From: SAR202 cluster bacterium
GTDB taxonomy: Bacteria > Chloroflexota > Dehalococcoidia > Lucifugimonadales > VGZR01
NCBI GenBank assembly: GCA_016872515.1
Contig: VGZR01000005.1
Location: forward strand, 1-64,000
Direction: 5' to 3'
Length of the DNA stretch: 64,000 nt
The notes under the pieces are model-generated. The model worked only from the letters and a program-made list of their open reading frames with translations. It was not told where the DNA came from and did not search any database. The first letter of the stretch is position 1; every line of letters starts with the position of its first letter. A program made the translations under genes and the position numbers. Below are positions 1 through 7,309 of the stretch, in pieces.

Positions 1-518
1 GCATCCTATTCCGGCAGCAGCGAAGCGGCCGCATCGTCAACATGACGTCCGACGCGGGCCTGGGCGACGTGGGCCGGGCGAACTACGCGGCGGCCTCGGA
101 GGGCATCATCGGTCTGACGCGGACGGTGGCCCGCGACATGGGGAAGTACGGGGTGACGTGCAATGCTATCTCGCCGCTGGCCTCGACGCGCCTGTTCCCT
201 GGCGGCGTGGCGGAGTACCGCGGCGATGGCGTGCCGGGCCACACATCCGCGCAGCGCGCGGGGCTCGGGCCGCCCGACCCGGCAGCACGGTGGGACGGCG
301 AGGACAGCCCGGACGGGCCGGAGAACGCAGCCGCACTGGCGGCGCTGCTCTGCACGGACGCGCTGCCCGAGGTGAACGGGCGGGTATTCGGTGTGCGCGG
401 CGGGACGATATTCCTGTACTCAGAGCCAGAGGTGGAGCGGTCGGTGTACAAGTGGGGTACCTTCACCCTGGATGAGCTGGACCTGATGGTGCCGCGGGCA
501 CTGGGCACGGGGTTCTGA
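1..518 (+). CDS. SDR-family oxidoreductase, 5' partial
   Basis: The reading frame is open from base 3, so the gene begins before the window. The visible part is the C-terminal half of a Rossmann-fold short-chain dehydrogenase/reductase, starting near the conserved GRIVNM strand. The active-site tyrosine is present in NYAAASEG, but the lysine of the YxxxK motif is a serine. The end (GTFTLDELDLMVP) closely resembles the end of the next gene, so the two are probably tandem paralogs, 8 nt apart. The substrate is unknown. A loss of dehydrogenase activity, or a role as non-catalytic partner of the next gene, is possible but inferred. Confidence 0.85.
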   Translation, partial: ILFRQQRSGRIVNMTSDAGLGDVGRANYAAASEGIIGLTRTVARDMGKYGVTCNAISPLASTRLFPGGVAEYRGDGVPGHTSAQRAGLGPPDPAARWDGEDSPDGPENAAALAALLCTDALPEVNGRVFGVRGGTIFLYSEPEVERSVYKWGTFTLDELDLMVPRALGTGF

Positions 519-526
519 GGCGGACG

Positions 527-1507
527 ATGGGAGAGCGGCTCAAGGGCAAAGTTGCGATAGTGACCGGCTCGGGCAGGGGCATCGGCCGGACGTTGGCGCT
601 GCTGCTGTCCCAGGAGGGCGCGGCGGTGGTGGTGAACGACCCCGGCGTAGCAGTGGACGGCTCAGGGGCGTCGAGCGCACCGGCGTCGGAGGTGGCCAAG
701 GAGATACGCGCGGCTGGCGGGATGGCCGCCGCCAACTTCGACTCGGTGGCCGAGTACGAGAGCGCGGGCCGCATCGTGCAGGCCGCGGTCAGCGAGTTCG
801 GACGGCTGGACATCCTGTGCCACGTGGCGGGAATCCTCCGCGACCGGATGGTGTTCAACATGAGCGAGGAGGAGTGGGACTCCGTCCTGCGGGTACACCT
901 GTACGGCGCGTTCAACATGGTGCGTAACGCCGTACCCCACATGATGGCGCAGCGGCACGGGCGCATCGTGCTTTTCTCGTCGGTGTCGGGCCTCGGCGCG
1001 TCGGGCCAGGCGAACTACGCCTCGGCCAAAGAGGGCATGGTCGGCTTCATGCGGGCCGCTTCGCGGGAGCTGGGGCCGTACGGCATCACGGTGAACGCGG
1101 TCTATCCAGGCGCGGCGACGCGGATGACGGCGACGGTGCCGCAGAGCACCGTGCAGCGCAGGGTGCAGCAAGAGGCGCAGAACGCGACCGGCACCGGCGG
1201 GCCGCCTGCCAGTGCGGCGGCGGCGATGCTGCTGGGCATGGCGGGGGTGCCGGAGATGCGCACTCCAGAGAACAACGCGCCCAAAGTGGTCTATCTCTGC
1301 ACTGACACGGCCAAGGACATCACCGGCCAGGTTGTGCAGACCAGCGGGTGGGACATGTCCTACTACTCGCCGAGGCACCTGATGGCAGCCATCCACAAGA
1401 ACGGGCGCTGGTCGCTGGACGAACTGGAGCGGCTCGTTCCGGTCTCCCTGGCGGCTGGGGTGAAGAACCCGGCCCCTCCCATCCCGCCCAGCCCGCCGTC
1501 GGTCTAG
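527..1507 (+). CDS. SDR-family NAD(P)-dependent oxidoreductase
   Basis: This is a full-length short-chain dehydrogenase of 326 residues, expected to be cytoplasmic. The cofactor-binding motif TGSGRGIG is at residues 13-20, and an intact YASAK catalytic motif lies at about 164-168. The NDPG segment after the second strand and the long C-terminal extension resemble the SDR domains of HSD17B4-type 3-hydroxyacyl-CoA dehydrogenases, so acyl-CoA or ketone chemistry is a reasonable guess. It directly follows a truncated-at-edge paralog and probably shares its transcript. The Pro-rich tail (PAPPIPPSPP) looks unstructured. The exact substrate cannot be read from sequence. Confidence 0.88.
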   Translation: MGERLKGKVAIVTGSGRGIGRTLALLLSQEGAAVVVNDPGVAVDGSGASSAPASEVAKEIRAAGGMAAANFDSVAEYESAGRIVQAAVSEFGRLDILCHVAGILRDRMVFNMSEEEWDSVLRVHLYGAFNMVRNAVPHMMAQRHGRIVLFSSVSGLGASGQANYASAKEGMVGFMRAASRELGPYGITVNAVYPGAATRMTATVPQSTVQRRVQQEAQNATGTGGPPASAAAAMLLGMAGVPEMRTPENNAPKVVYLCTDTAKDITGQVVQTSGWDMSYYSPRHLMAAIHKNGRWSLDELERLVPVSLAAGVKNPAPPIPPSPPSV

Positions 1508-1629
1508 CTGCGCCAACCCGAAACATTTCTTAGACGACACCTAATCCCTCTCCAACTCCACACCTTGACTGTGGTACACTCCTGCCCAGAGTCGACAAAG
1601 CGTGCGCGGCACGGGAACGGAGTCAGGGC

Positions 1630-2229
1630 GTGAACTGGCTCGATATCCTCATCATCGTCATCTTCGTGCTCAGCATCGTCCTGGGCATGCGTATCGGGCT
1701 CATCCGGTCGGCCTTCACTGCTGTTGGCATCATCATCGGGTGGCTGCTGGCGGCCCAGTTTAGCGACGACCTAGCCAATGGGCTCTCCGACTCCATTTCC
1801 AGCCGGACCATCGTCACCGTCATCGCCTACGCCATCATCATCGTCCTGGCCATGGTCGCAGCCGCGGTGGCCGCGAGGATCGTGAAGCCGATCCTGACGG
1901 TGATGACCGTTGGGATGGCGATGCTTGTGGACAAGCTGGGCGGCGCGGTGGTGGGCTTCCTCTTCGGCATCCTGATCTGCGGCGCGCTCGTCGTCATGCT
2001 GGCACGGCTTACCTACAACTTCGAGATACCGGAGGAGGGCGAGGGCTTCGCGGGCCAGACCGTAGGCAGGATCCCCAAGGCGGAGGAGGTCAAGAGTGGG
2101 CTGGAGGACGCGCTGCTCGGCTCGGCCATCGTGCCTATTTACGTTAAGGCGTTCAGCGCCATGCCGGGCAGCACTCTGGGCTTGGCGCCATCCCAATTCC
2201 GTAGCTCCATCGAGTTGCTGGACAAGTGA
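1630..2229 (+). CDS. CvpA-family membrane protein
   Basis: A 199-residue membrane protein starting with GTG after a purine-rich GGAGTCAGGG stretch. The N-terminal part holds four hydrophobic helices (residues about 5-22, 28-45, 60-85 and 100-120), with the Gly-rich spacing typical of the CvpA (colicin V production) family. The C-terminal 70 residues are soluble and unconserved in appearance. CvpA proteins are inner-membrane proteins of poorly defined role linked to envelope homeostasis. It stands alone between the SDR pair and an HNH gene, and no partner is evident. The family call rests on topology and the VLGMRIGLIRSAF signature. Confidence 0.72.
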   Translation: MNWLDILIIVIFVLSIVLGMRIGLIRSAFTAVGIIIGWLLAAQFSDDLANGLSDSISSRTIVTVIAYAIIIVLAMVAAAVAARIVKPILTVMTVGMAMLVDKLGGAVVGFLFGILICGALVVMLARLTYNFEIPEEGEGFAGQTVGRIPKAEEVKSGLEDALLGSAIVPIYVKAFSAMPGSTLGLAPSQFRSSIELLDK

Positions 2230-2279
2230 GGCAAGCAAATCCGTTGACTTTTCGCTAAGATAGACGAAGAGTCAAGGAG

Positions 2280-2789
2280 ATGCTCACCGACTTACCAGTC
2301 CTAGTCCTGAACCAGAACTACCAGCCGCTAAACGTGTGTAACGTGAAGCGGGCGGTGATTCTGCTTGACCGCGGCAAGGCAGAGCTGATGGTGAATGGGC
2401 GGGGGTACATCCGCACCATCAACCGGCCCGTTCCTGTGCCGTCCGTCGTCCGGCTCTTCCACATGGTCAAGCGCCCGCTGGTGCAGCGACGTCTGTCGCG
2501 GCGGGCGGTGTTCCTGCGGGACAGATACACCTGCCAGTACTGCGGCAAGGAGACCAAGACCCTCACGCTCGACCACATCATCCCCCGATCGAGGGGCGGC
2601 CCCCACAGCTGGGAGAACGTGGTCAGCGCCTGTATCCCCTGCAACCACCGCAAGGCGGGGCTGATGCTCGAGGAGGTGCACATGCGGCTGGCGCGGGAGC
2701 CGCGGATGCCGCCGCCGAACCCCTACTACCTGTTCCAGCACCGGCACATCCTCGAGGAGTGGCGGCCATTCATCCCCTGGGCCGAGTAG
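2280..2789 (+). CDS. HNH endonuclease family protein
   Basis: A 169-residue protein with a C-terminal HNH nuclease fold. CQYCGK and CIPCNHRK form the zinc-binding CxxC pairs, and DHIIPRSRGG supplies the His-Asn-His metal site, with the N in WENVVSAC. The N-terminus (LPVLVLNQNYQPLNVCN) is typical of a widespread stand-alone bacterial HNH family that is not tied to restriction modules. The ATG follows AAGGAG with no spacer, which is unusual and leaves initiation unclear; no better start exists. No methylase or mobile-element gene is adjacent, so housekeeping DNA repair or processing is as likely as defence. Confidence 0.85.
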   Translation: MLTDLPVLVLNQNYQPLNVCNVKRAVILLDRGKAELMVNGRGYIRTINRPVPVPSVVRLFHMVKRPLVQRRLSRRAVFLRDRYTCQYCGKETKTLTLDHIIPRSRGGPHSWENVVSACIPCNHRKAGLMLEEVHMRLAREPRMPPPNPYYLFQHRHILEEWRPFIPWAE

Positions 2790-2838
2790 CGTGCCCCTCT
2801 AGGGTAGTGTCCTATTTTGACTCTAGGTTCACTCAAAC

Positions 2839-3009
2839 ATGAGGCAGACGCATAAGGCCTGCGGGAATGAGGACTACTTTGATTTCCATGCCCCCAACGG
2901 CGTGCGGAAAGCAGTCGTGGGCAAGGAACATCGAAGGCATGAGGGGCCGGTGGACTCGCCACAGGCAGCGGTAAGGGCGGTAATCGCTGCGTCGAATCGG
3001 AAGTCGTGA
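2839..3009 (+). CDS. Small ORF inside the inverted-repeat element
   Basis: A 56-codon frame absent from the ORF track, beginning ATGAGGCAGACG and ending in a TGA that overlaps the next ORF's ATG (TGATG). The product is polar and slightly basic (HAPNGVRKAVVGKEHRR), with no family I recognise and no clear ribosome-binding site. Its only support is the stop/start overlap with the following frame and its position within the element. It may be noise. Confidence 0.25.
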   Translation: MRQTHKACGNEDYFDFHAPNGVRKAVVGKEHRRHEGPVDSPQAAVRAVIAASNRKS

Positions 3010-3212
3010 TGAATCCAACGCGCAGACAGCGTTATCGGCCTACACGCAAACAGATAGCGGTTCTATCAGCCTTACCTTTCATGGGCCCTGTGGTTTGGCT
3101 ATTGGTTGATTTCCAGTCCTGGTATTCAGTGGGCATTTGGGTGTGTGCCGCATGTGCTGTGGGCGTAATCGCCTTTAATCTCTGGTCTTACAAACGAACG
3201 CCTCCAAATTAG
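3009..3212 (+). CDS. Small two-helix membrane protein
   Basis: 67 residues from the ATG (the tracked ORF begins one codon earlier at GTG). A basic N-terminus (RRQRYRPTRKQ) is followed by two hydrophobic helices at about residues 18-35 and 40-58, and a short basic tail, a plausible N-in/C-in hairpin. The stop codon falls inside the right inverted repeat of the surrounding element. The upstream ORF's stop overlaps the start, which suggests translational coupling. No family is recognised. It could be a passenger of the element or a chance ORF. Confidence 0.4.
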   Translation: MNPTRRQRYRPTRKQIAVLSALPFMGPVVWLLVDFQSWYSVGIWVCAACAVGVIAFNLWSYKRTPPN

Positions 3213-3225
3213 GACACTACTCGCT

Positions 3226-3853
3226 CTAGCCCTCCTTGGGCCGGACAGGGTGCCGCAGGATAGTCTTGATTCTCTCCGGTTTGGTGCGGCGGGGGTCGGA
3301 GAGGTAGATTTCGTGGTGCGGCCCGTGGACCTCCAGGCCCGCCTCCTCCGCGAACCTCATCATGGCGTCGAGCGCGGGCTGCTCCTTGTCGTACGGGCCG
3401 ACGTGAAGCATCTGCACACACTGGCCCTCGTCAACCGTCTCCAGCCCGACCTTACCCGCACCGGCTGATTTCCCCTTGCGCTTCAACTCGTCTTGGGCCG
3501 CGGTGAGGTCGCCCTCGGTGACGAAGCCGGGGACGCGCACCAAGAGCTTCCAGCTGAACTCGGACAGCGGCGCAGTCATGACATCGCCGTGGCCCGTCTC
3601 CACCCACCAAAAGGCCCTCGAGGGGCGCTATCTTGAAGTCCTGACCGCCCGCCTTCTTCTTGGTGAACTTGATGGTGTAGGCAACGCCGTAGATGGCCGC
3701 GATGCCCTCTTGGAAGGCGGGAGCGGCAGGCTCGACCTTGCCTACCACGGTAAGGTACCGGCCGGGGGATGTCCGAATCAGTGCTGGGGTCTTGGGGGTC
3801 GCATACTCGGCCTTCAGCTCTTTGAACAGGTCAACCTTCTCTGCTGTGACCAC
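3226..3853 (-). pseudogene. GyrI-like small-molecule-binding domain protein, one frameshift
   Basis: Two overlapping frames together make one ~208-residue GyrI-like protein. The N-terminal part (MVTAEKVDLFKEL to IAPLEGL) is in ORF 3452-3853. The C-terminal part (WWVETGHGDVMTAPL to ILRHPVRPKEG, including the family motifs CVQMLHVGPYD and HHEIYLSDPRR) is in ORF 3226-3603. Removing one base from the T4 run (AAAA at 3609-3612 on the plus strand) restores PLEGLWWVE across the junction. This is either a real single-base mutation or a homopolymer sequencing error. Intact relatives are stand-alone ligand-binding proteins whose role is largely unknown. Confidence 0.8.
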
Positions 3854-3921
3854 CTCAGTCCTCCTCGCGCGCAGGTCTGCTGATGCCCCATGACCAGGAT
3901 AGACGGCGCCTGTGAAGAGGG

Positions 3922-3955
3922 CGTAAACCCACGGCCCCCAGCCGTGACGCTTACG
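3922..3955 (-). terminator. Stem-loop at the end of the short PSP1 gene
   Basis: ACGGC/GCCGT (3931-3945) nested inside CGTAA/TTACG makes a hairpin that overlaps the stop codon of the PSP1-domain gene. There is no T-tract, so termination is only a possibility. Confidence 0.3.
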
Positions 3956-4166
3956 TGTGGCCCGAGCCGGACTTGCTCAGGATGGGCCGGAGGGGCCCAC
4001 GCACATCGGAGTACAGCACCTGGTCGGGCGCGATGACGACGACGCCTTCCCTCGGGCCCGCCTCGGTCTCGGCCACCACGCGGTCGCCGGGCTCCAACTC
4101 CAGGTCGCCGGGGTCGAAGAAGTGAACCCTGTCCGCGCGCTCGAAGCGAAGGCCGACTACCGCCAC
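3951..4166 (-). CDS. PSP1 N-terminal domain protein, very short form
   Basis: 71 residues matching the start of PSP1/RicT (YaaT-like) proteins: VVGLRF, then HFFDPGDLELEPGDRVVAETEAG and GPLRPIL. Usual members are several times longer and carry a Cys-rich core (with CC motifs) that is missing here, and no continuation is found in any frame downstream. It starts 10 nt after holB, the neighbour with which PSP1 genes are often found. In Bacillus the full protein works in the RNase Y-associated Y-complex. Whether this stub is a functional stand-alone domain or a truncation is unclear. Fold assignment is by motif only. Confidence 0.65.
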   Translation of the reverse strand: MAVVGLRFERADRVHFFDPGDLELEPGDRVVAETEAGPREGVVVIAPDQVLYSDVRGPLRPILSKSGSGHT

Positions 4167-4176
4167 CGTTTGTCCC

Positions 4177-5193
4177 CTACCGCACGCGCGGGATGGCGAG
4201 CATCATGTGCTCCAAGGCGAGGCGCGCGCTGACGTTGCGGTCAAGGTGTTCCAGTGCCGCGAAGACGGCGGCGAGTGCGGCGGAGGCTTGGGCCGGGGTC
4301 AGCGCCTTGGCCGTGGCGGCGATGGCGTCGTGGCGGGAGAGGTGGACGACCGAATCGGAAAGCCCCTGCCCCACCAGTACGACGTCGCGCCACCATGCCT
4401 TCCACAGGTCGAGTTCGCGCCGGACGCCATCGCGATCGCGCGAGAACTGGCCAGCCAGTCCGGAGGCGTAGGCGAACCGCTCCTCGACGCCAGCACCGAC
4501 GAGCCGTTCGATAGTCTGAAGCTTCTCGCCGAGGGCCTGCGCCAGCTCCGGCTGCGCCGCCATCTGGATGGCGATGCCCGGCCTGCCGCCCGACACGCGA
4601 GCCAGCTCGGTAGCCTTGTGGGCGTCGAGGCCGTGGCGGCGCTCCAACTCCGAGGCGAGCACGGGCCACGGCAAGGGCCGCAGCTCGATGCGCTGGCAGC
4701 GCGAGAGAATGGTCGGCAGAAGCCTGCCAGGCTCGGCGGCCAAGAGGACGAAGATCACCTGGGCAGGCGGCTCCTCCAGCGTCTTCAAGAGCGTGTTGGC
4801 CCCCTCTTCGCTGACTCCCTCGATGCCGTCGAAGATGTAGATGCGGAACTTGCCCTCGAAAGGCTTGAGGCTGGAGTCGCGGACGACCTCGCGGACGCGC
4901 TCGATGGGGACGACGGTCCAGGTCTTGCCGTCCGGCCCGCGCCCAGCGGGGACGCGGACGACCTGCACGTCGGGGTGCAGCCCCCTGGCGACGCGGTCGC
5001 ACTGGCCGCAGGCGCCACAGGGCGGCTCGTTCCCGGTGCTTGTGCAGTTGACGGCCTGGGCCAGCTTGAGGGCGAGCGGCATCTTGCCGATGCCGACGGG
5101 ACCGACCAGGAGGTAAGCATGGGAGAGCCTGCCCTGGCGGAGGGCGCGCTCCAGGATGGCGACAGCCTCCTCGTGGCCGATGATGTCCCACAC
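4177..5193 (-). CDS. holB: DNA polymerase III delta' subunit
   Basis: Clamp-loader delta' subunit, cytoplasmic, about 338 residues. I chose GTG at 5193 (VWDIIGHEEAV), because the tracked ORF's first 170 residues lie antisense inside lysA. Motifs are the P-loop-like GPVGIGKM (Met where Ser/Thr is usual, so ATP hydrolysis is doubtful, as in other delta' subunits), the zinc cluster C-CGACGQC, and the SRC-containing ILSRCQRIEL sensor region. It lies 10 nt after lysA and 10 nt before a PSP1-domain gene, forming a lysA-holB-PSP1 transcript. Length is typical of the family. Confidence 0.9.
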   Translation of the reverse strand: MWDIIGHEEAVAILERALRQGRLSHAYLLVGPVGIGKMPLALKLAQAVNCTSTGNEPPCGACGQCDRVARGLHPDVQVVRVPAGRGPDGKTWTVVPIERVREVVRDSSLKPFEGKFRIYIFDGIEGVSEEGANTLLKTLEEPPAQVIFVLLAAEPGRLLPTILSRCQRIELRPLPWPVLASELERRHGLDAHKATELARVSGGRPGIAIQMAAQPELAQALGEKLQTIERLVGAGVEERFAYASGLAGQFSRDRDGVRRELDLWKAWWRDVVLVGQGLSDSVVHLSRHDAIAATAKALTPAQASAALAAVFAALEHLDRNVSARLALEHMMLAIPRVR

Positions 5194-5203
5194 GGCGGTA
5201 GGC

Positions 5204-6529
5204 TCAGGCCACGTCGCAGGCCATGAGGTCCTGATAGGACTCGCGGCGGCGGATGAGGCGGGCCTTGCCGTCCTTGACCATGACCATGGCGGGCCGCGGG
5301 TTGAGGTTGTAGTTGCTGGCCATGGACGGGGCGTAGGCGCCGGAGGACGGGATGGCGACCAAGTCGCCCGACTCGATGGCCGGCAGGGTGATGTCCTTGA
5401 TGAGGATGTCGCCGGACTCGCAGTACTTGCCGGCGAGTGTGACCTTCTCGGCGGGGGCAGCGCCCATCTTGTTGGCGACGACGGCCTCGTACTTGGCCCC
5501 GTAGATAGCGGGGCGGATGTTGTCGCCCATGCCGCCGTCGAGGGAGACGTACTTGCGGACGGTGGGGACGTCCTTGATGGCGCCGACGCGGTAGAGGGCG
5601 ACGCCCGCGCGGCCAACGATGGCGCGGCCCGGCTCGACGATAAGACGCGGCTGGCCGAGGCCCAGGGCGGCGCAGCGCTCCTTGGTGGCGGTGGTGATGA
5701 CATCGGCGTAGGCAGCTACGGGCGGCGGAAGATTGTCCCGCACGTAGCCGATGGCGAAGCCGCCGCCGGGCGAGAAGTCTTCCAGCACGAGGCCCTGCTT
5801 CTTGAAGGGGACCACGAAGTCCAGGACGAGGTTTATCGCGGTGGCGTACGGCTCCAGCTCGAAGATGGGCGAGCCGAGGTGGAAGTGGACGCCGGTGAGC
5901 TTGAGGTTGGAGGCCTTGAGGGCCCGCTCGATGGCGCGGGCGGCGTCCCCGGTCTGGATGGAGAAGCCGAACTTGCTGTCCAGGATGCCCGTGGTGGTGT
6001 GGTGGTGGGTGTGGGGGTCCACGCCGGGCGAAAGGCGCAGCATGATGCGTTGGGTCTTGCGACGGCGCTTGGCGGCCTCGTTCAGCAGCTTCAGCTCGTG
6101 GAAGCTATCCACGACGAACCGGCCGATGTCGTAGTTGAGCCCCGCCTCGATCTCGTCGGGGGTCTTGTTGTTGCTGTGGAAGAAGATGTCCTCCGCGGGG
6201 AACTCGACGGTCTGCGCGGCGGCCAGCTCGCCGCCGGAGACGACGTCCATGCCGAGGCCTTCCGACGCGACCAGCTTGGCGATGGCCGTGTTAACGAACG
6301 CCTTGGCGGCGAAGAGCACCTGCGCCTTGGGGTAGCGGCTGGTGAACTCGCGGGTGAACTCGCGGCAGACGCCCCGCAGGGTGTCCTCGTCGAAGATGTA
6401 CAGCGGCGTGCCGAACTCTGCCGCCAAGTCGGCCACGTCGCAGCCGCCGAGGGCCAGGTTGCCCTTGGGGCTGGCCTTAGCGGTCACGGGGAACAGCATC
6501 GCGTTATCGAAGGCCATCGGGGTACCCAT
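5204..6529 (-). CDS. lysA: Diaminopimelate decarboxylase
   Basis: PLP-dependent fold-III decarboxylase (441 residues) that converts meso-diaminopimelate to L-lysine. Visible motifs are the PLP lysine in VLFAAKAF, HFHLGSP, the glycine-rich DFSPGGGFAIGY phosphate site, EPGRAIVG, and the substrate-binding CESGDIL (the cysteine contributed to the partner active site). It acts as a cytoplasmic dimer. It is the first gene of a minus-strand run with holB and the PSP1 stub. Upstream lies a divergent intergenic region shared with vapBC. Length and motif order are standard. Confidence 0.95.
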   Translation of the reverse strand: MGTPMAFDNAMLFPVTAKASPKGNLALGGCDVADLAAEFGTPLYIFDEDTLRGVCREFTREFTSRYPKAQVLFAAKAFVNTAIAKLVASEGLGMDVVSGGELAAAQTVEFPAEDIFFHSNNKTPDEIEAGLNYDIGRFVVDSFHELKLLNEAAKRRRKTQRIMLRLSPGVDPHTHHHTTTGILDSKFGFSIQTGDAARAIERALKASNLKLTGVHFHLGSPIFELEPYATAINLVLDFVVPFKKQGLVLEDFSPGGGFAIGYVRDNLPPPVAAYADVITTATKERCAALGLGQPRLIVEPGRAIVGRAGVALYRVGAIKDVPTVRKYVSLDGGMGDNIRPAIYGAKYEAVVANKMGAAPAEKVTLAGKYCESGDILIKDITLPAIESGDLVAIPSSGAYAPSMASNYNLNPRPAMVMVKDGKARLIRRRESYQDLMACDVA

Positions 6530-6611
6530 GAAATATATCTGCTGGCGGTGGTTTTGTCGAACCTTAGGCTAGACCCGGAGCAGTGGTGCAGACGCAGCTT
6601 AAAAGCTAGCG

Positions 6612-6626
6612 ATGGCATGATGCCAT
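6612..6626. promoter_or_regulatory. Perfect inverted repeat, candidate VapBC operator
   Basis: ATGGCA-TGA-TGCCAT is perfectly symmetric and ends a few bases before a possible -10 (TAAACT, 6631-6636), 30 nt upstream of the antitoxin start. Ribbon-helix-helix antitoxins usually bind such palindromes over their own promoter, so autoregulation is a reasonable inference. Confidence 0.5.
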
Positions 6627-6655
6627 GATGTAAACTATTGCCTTAGGAGTCTCAT

Positions 6656-6901
6656 ATGAAGCGTATGCAAGTGCAACTGGACGAGGCGACCTATCAAGTG
6701 CTCAGACGTAAGGCATTCGAGCGCGGGATTTCCATGTCCTCATTCCTGCGCGAGTTGCTGCGCATGGAGTTCACTCCTGCCGTGGCCCCGCGCCGCTTGG
6801 AGAGTTTTGGGTTCATCGGCTCCGGCCGGAGCAGACAAGGCGGCCTGGCCCCGGTCTCCGAGCGCCATGATGAAGCGCTGGCTGAAGATCTCGCAGGGTG
6901 A
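6656..6901 (+). CDS. vapB: VapB-like ribbon-helix-helix antitoxin
   Basis: 81 residues. The N-terminal part (MKRMQVQLDEATYQVLRRKAFERGISMSSFLRELL) fits a ribbon-helix-helix DNA-binding domain: a short strand, then two helices. The C-terminal Gly/Ser/Arg-rich tail would wrap the toxin. A TAGGAG ribosome site precedes the ATG. Its TGA overlaps the toxin's GTG (GTGA), the classic coupled arrangement. A perfect palindrome 30 nt upstream is a candidate operator. Base composition is somewhat AT-richer than the flanks, consistent with a transferred module. Confidence 0.8.
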   Translation: MKRMQVQLDEATYQVLRRKAFERGISMSSFLRELLRMEFTPAVAPRRLESFGFIGSGRSRQGGLAPVSERHDEALAEDLAG

Positions 6902-7308
6902 TTTTCTTAGACACCTCCGCCATCTACGCCCTGGCCGACCGCGGTGACCCGAACCATGAGGTGGCGGTGGAGGCATTCCGTCGTCTCCTGGATGAGAGCG
7001 AGGACATCCTGCTGCATAGCTACGTCCTGGTAGAAGCCGCCGCGTTATTGCAGCGTCGTCTTGGGCTAGAGAGCGCGTTGAAGTTTCTTCGGGAGAGCCA
7101 AAGGTTCCACATCCATTGGATCAATTCCGGAGACCATGAGGAGGCGGTAGGACTGCTAGAGGAGCGCGGCAAGCGTGGCGTGAGCCTTGTAGATTGTGCT
7201 AGCTTCGCCATCATGCGCCGCTACCAAGTTAACCGCTCACTGGCCTTCGACGCAGACTTTATGCAGGAAGGGTTCTTCCTCTACCGAGGTTCCGAGGAGA
7301 GGAGATGA
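6898..7308 (+). CDS. vapC: VapC-like PIN-domain toxin
   Basis: A 136-residue PIN-domain ribonuclease. The acidic site is visible as D5 in FLDTSAIYAL, the Glu in LVEAAALLQRR, the Asp in SLVDCASF and the Asp in LAFDADF, so the Mg-binding quartet looks complete. Starting with GTG, it overlaps the antitoxin stop by 4 nt. VapC toxins cleave tRNA or rRNA when released from VapB. The target here is unknown. Next downstream is a convergent, unrelated VOC gene. Confidence 0.85.
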   Translation: MIFLDTSAIYALADRGDPNHEVAVEAFRRLLDESEDILLHSYVLVEAAALLQRRLGLESALKFLRESQRFHIHWINSGDHEEAVGLLEERGKRGVSLVDCASFAIMRRYQVNRSLAFDADFMQEGFFLYRGSEERR

Positions 7309-7309
7309 A

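Larger units (their letters stand above)
2803..3223. mobile_element. Small element bounded by 17-bp inverted repeats (MITE/IS remnant candidate)
   Basis: The ends carry an imperfect inverted repeat: GTAGTGTCCTATTTTGA at 2804-2820, and its complement (15 of 17 bases) at 3204-3220. CTCTAG lies just outside on both sides (2797-2802 and 3224-3229), though not exactly flush, so a target duplication is only suggestive. The interior is visibly AT-richer than the neighbours and encodes two short overlapping frames but no transposase. A decayed insertion sequence or MITE is the best reading. Confidence 0.5.

Noticed and set aside
2797-3229. CTCTAG as a proven target-site duplication
   Set aside because: The copies are 1 nt and 3 nt away from the inverted repeats rather than flush, and a third CTCTAG occurs at 2821, so it stays only suggestive.
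5194-5703. N-terminal extension of the holB ORF
   Set aside because: Low-complexity Ser/Pro/Ala translation lying antisense-frame inside lysA; holB homology starts at GTG 5193.
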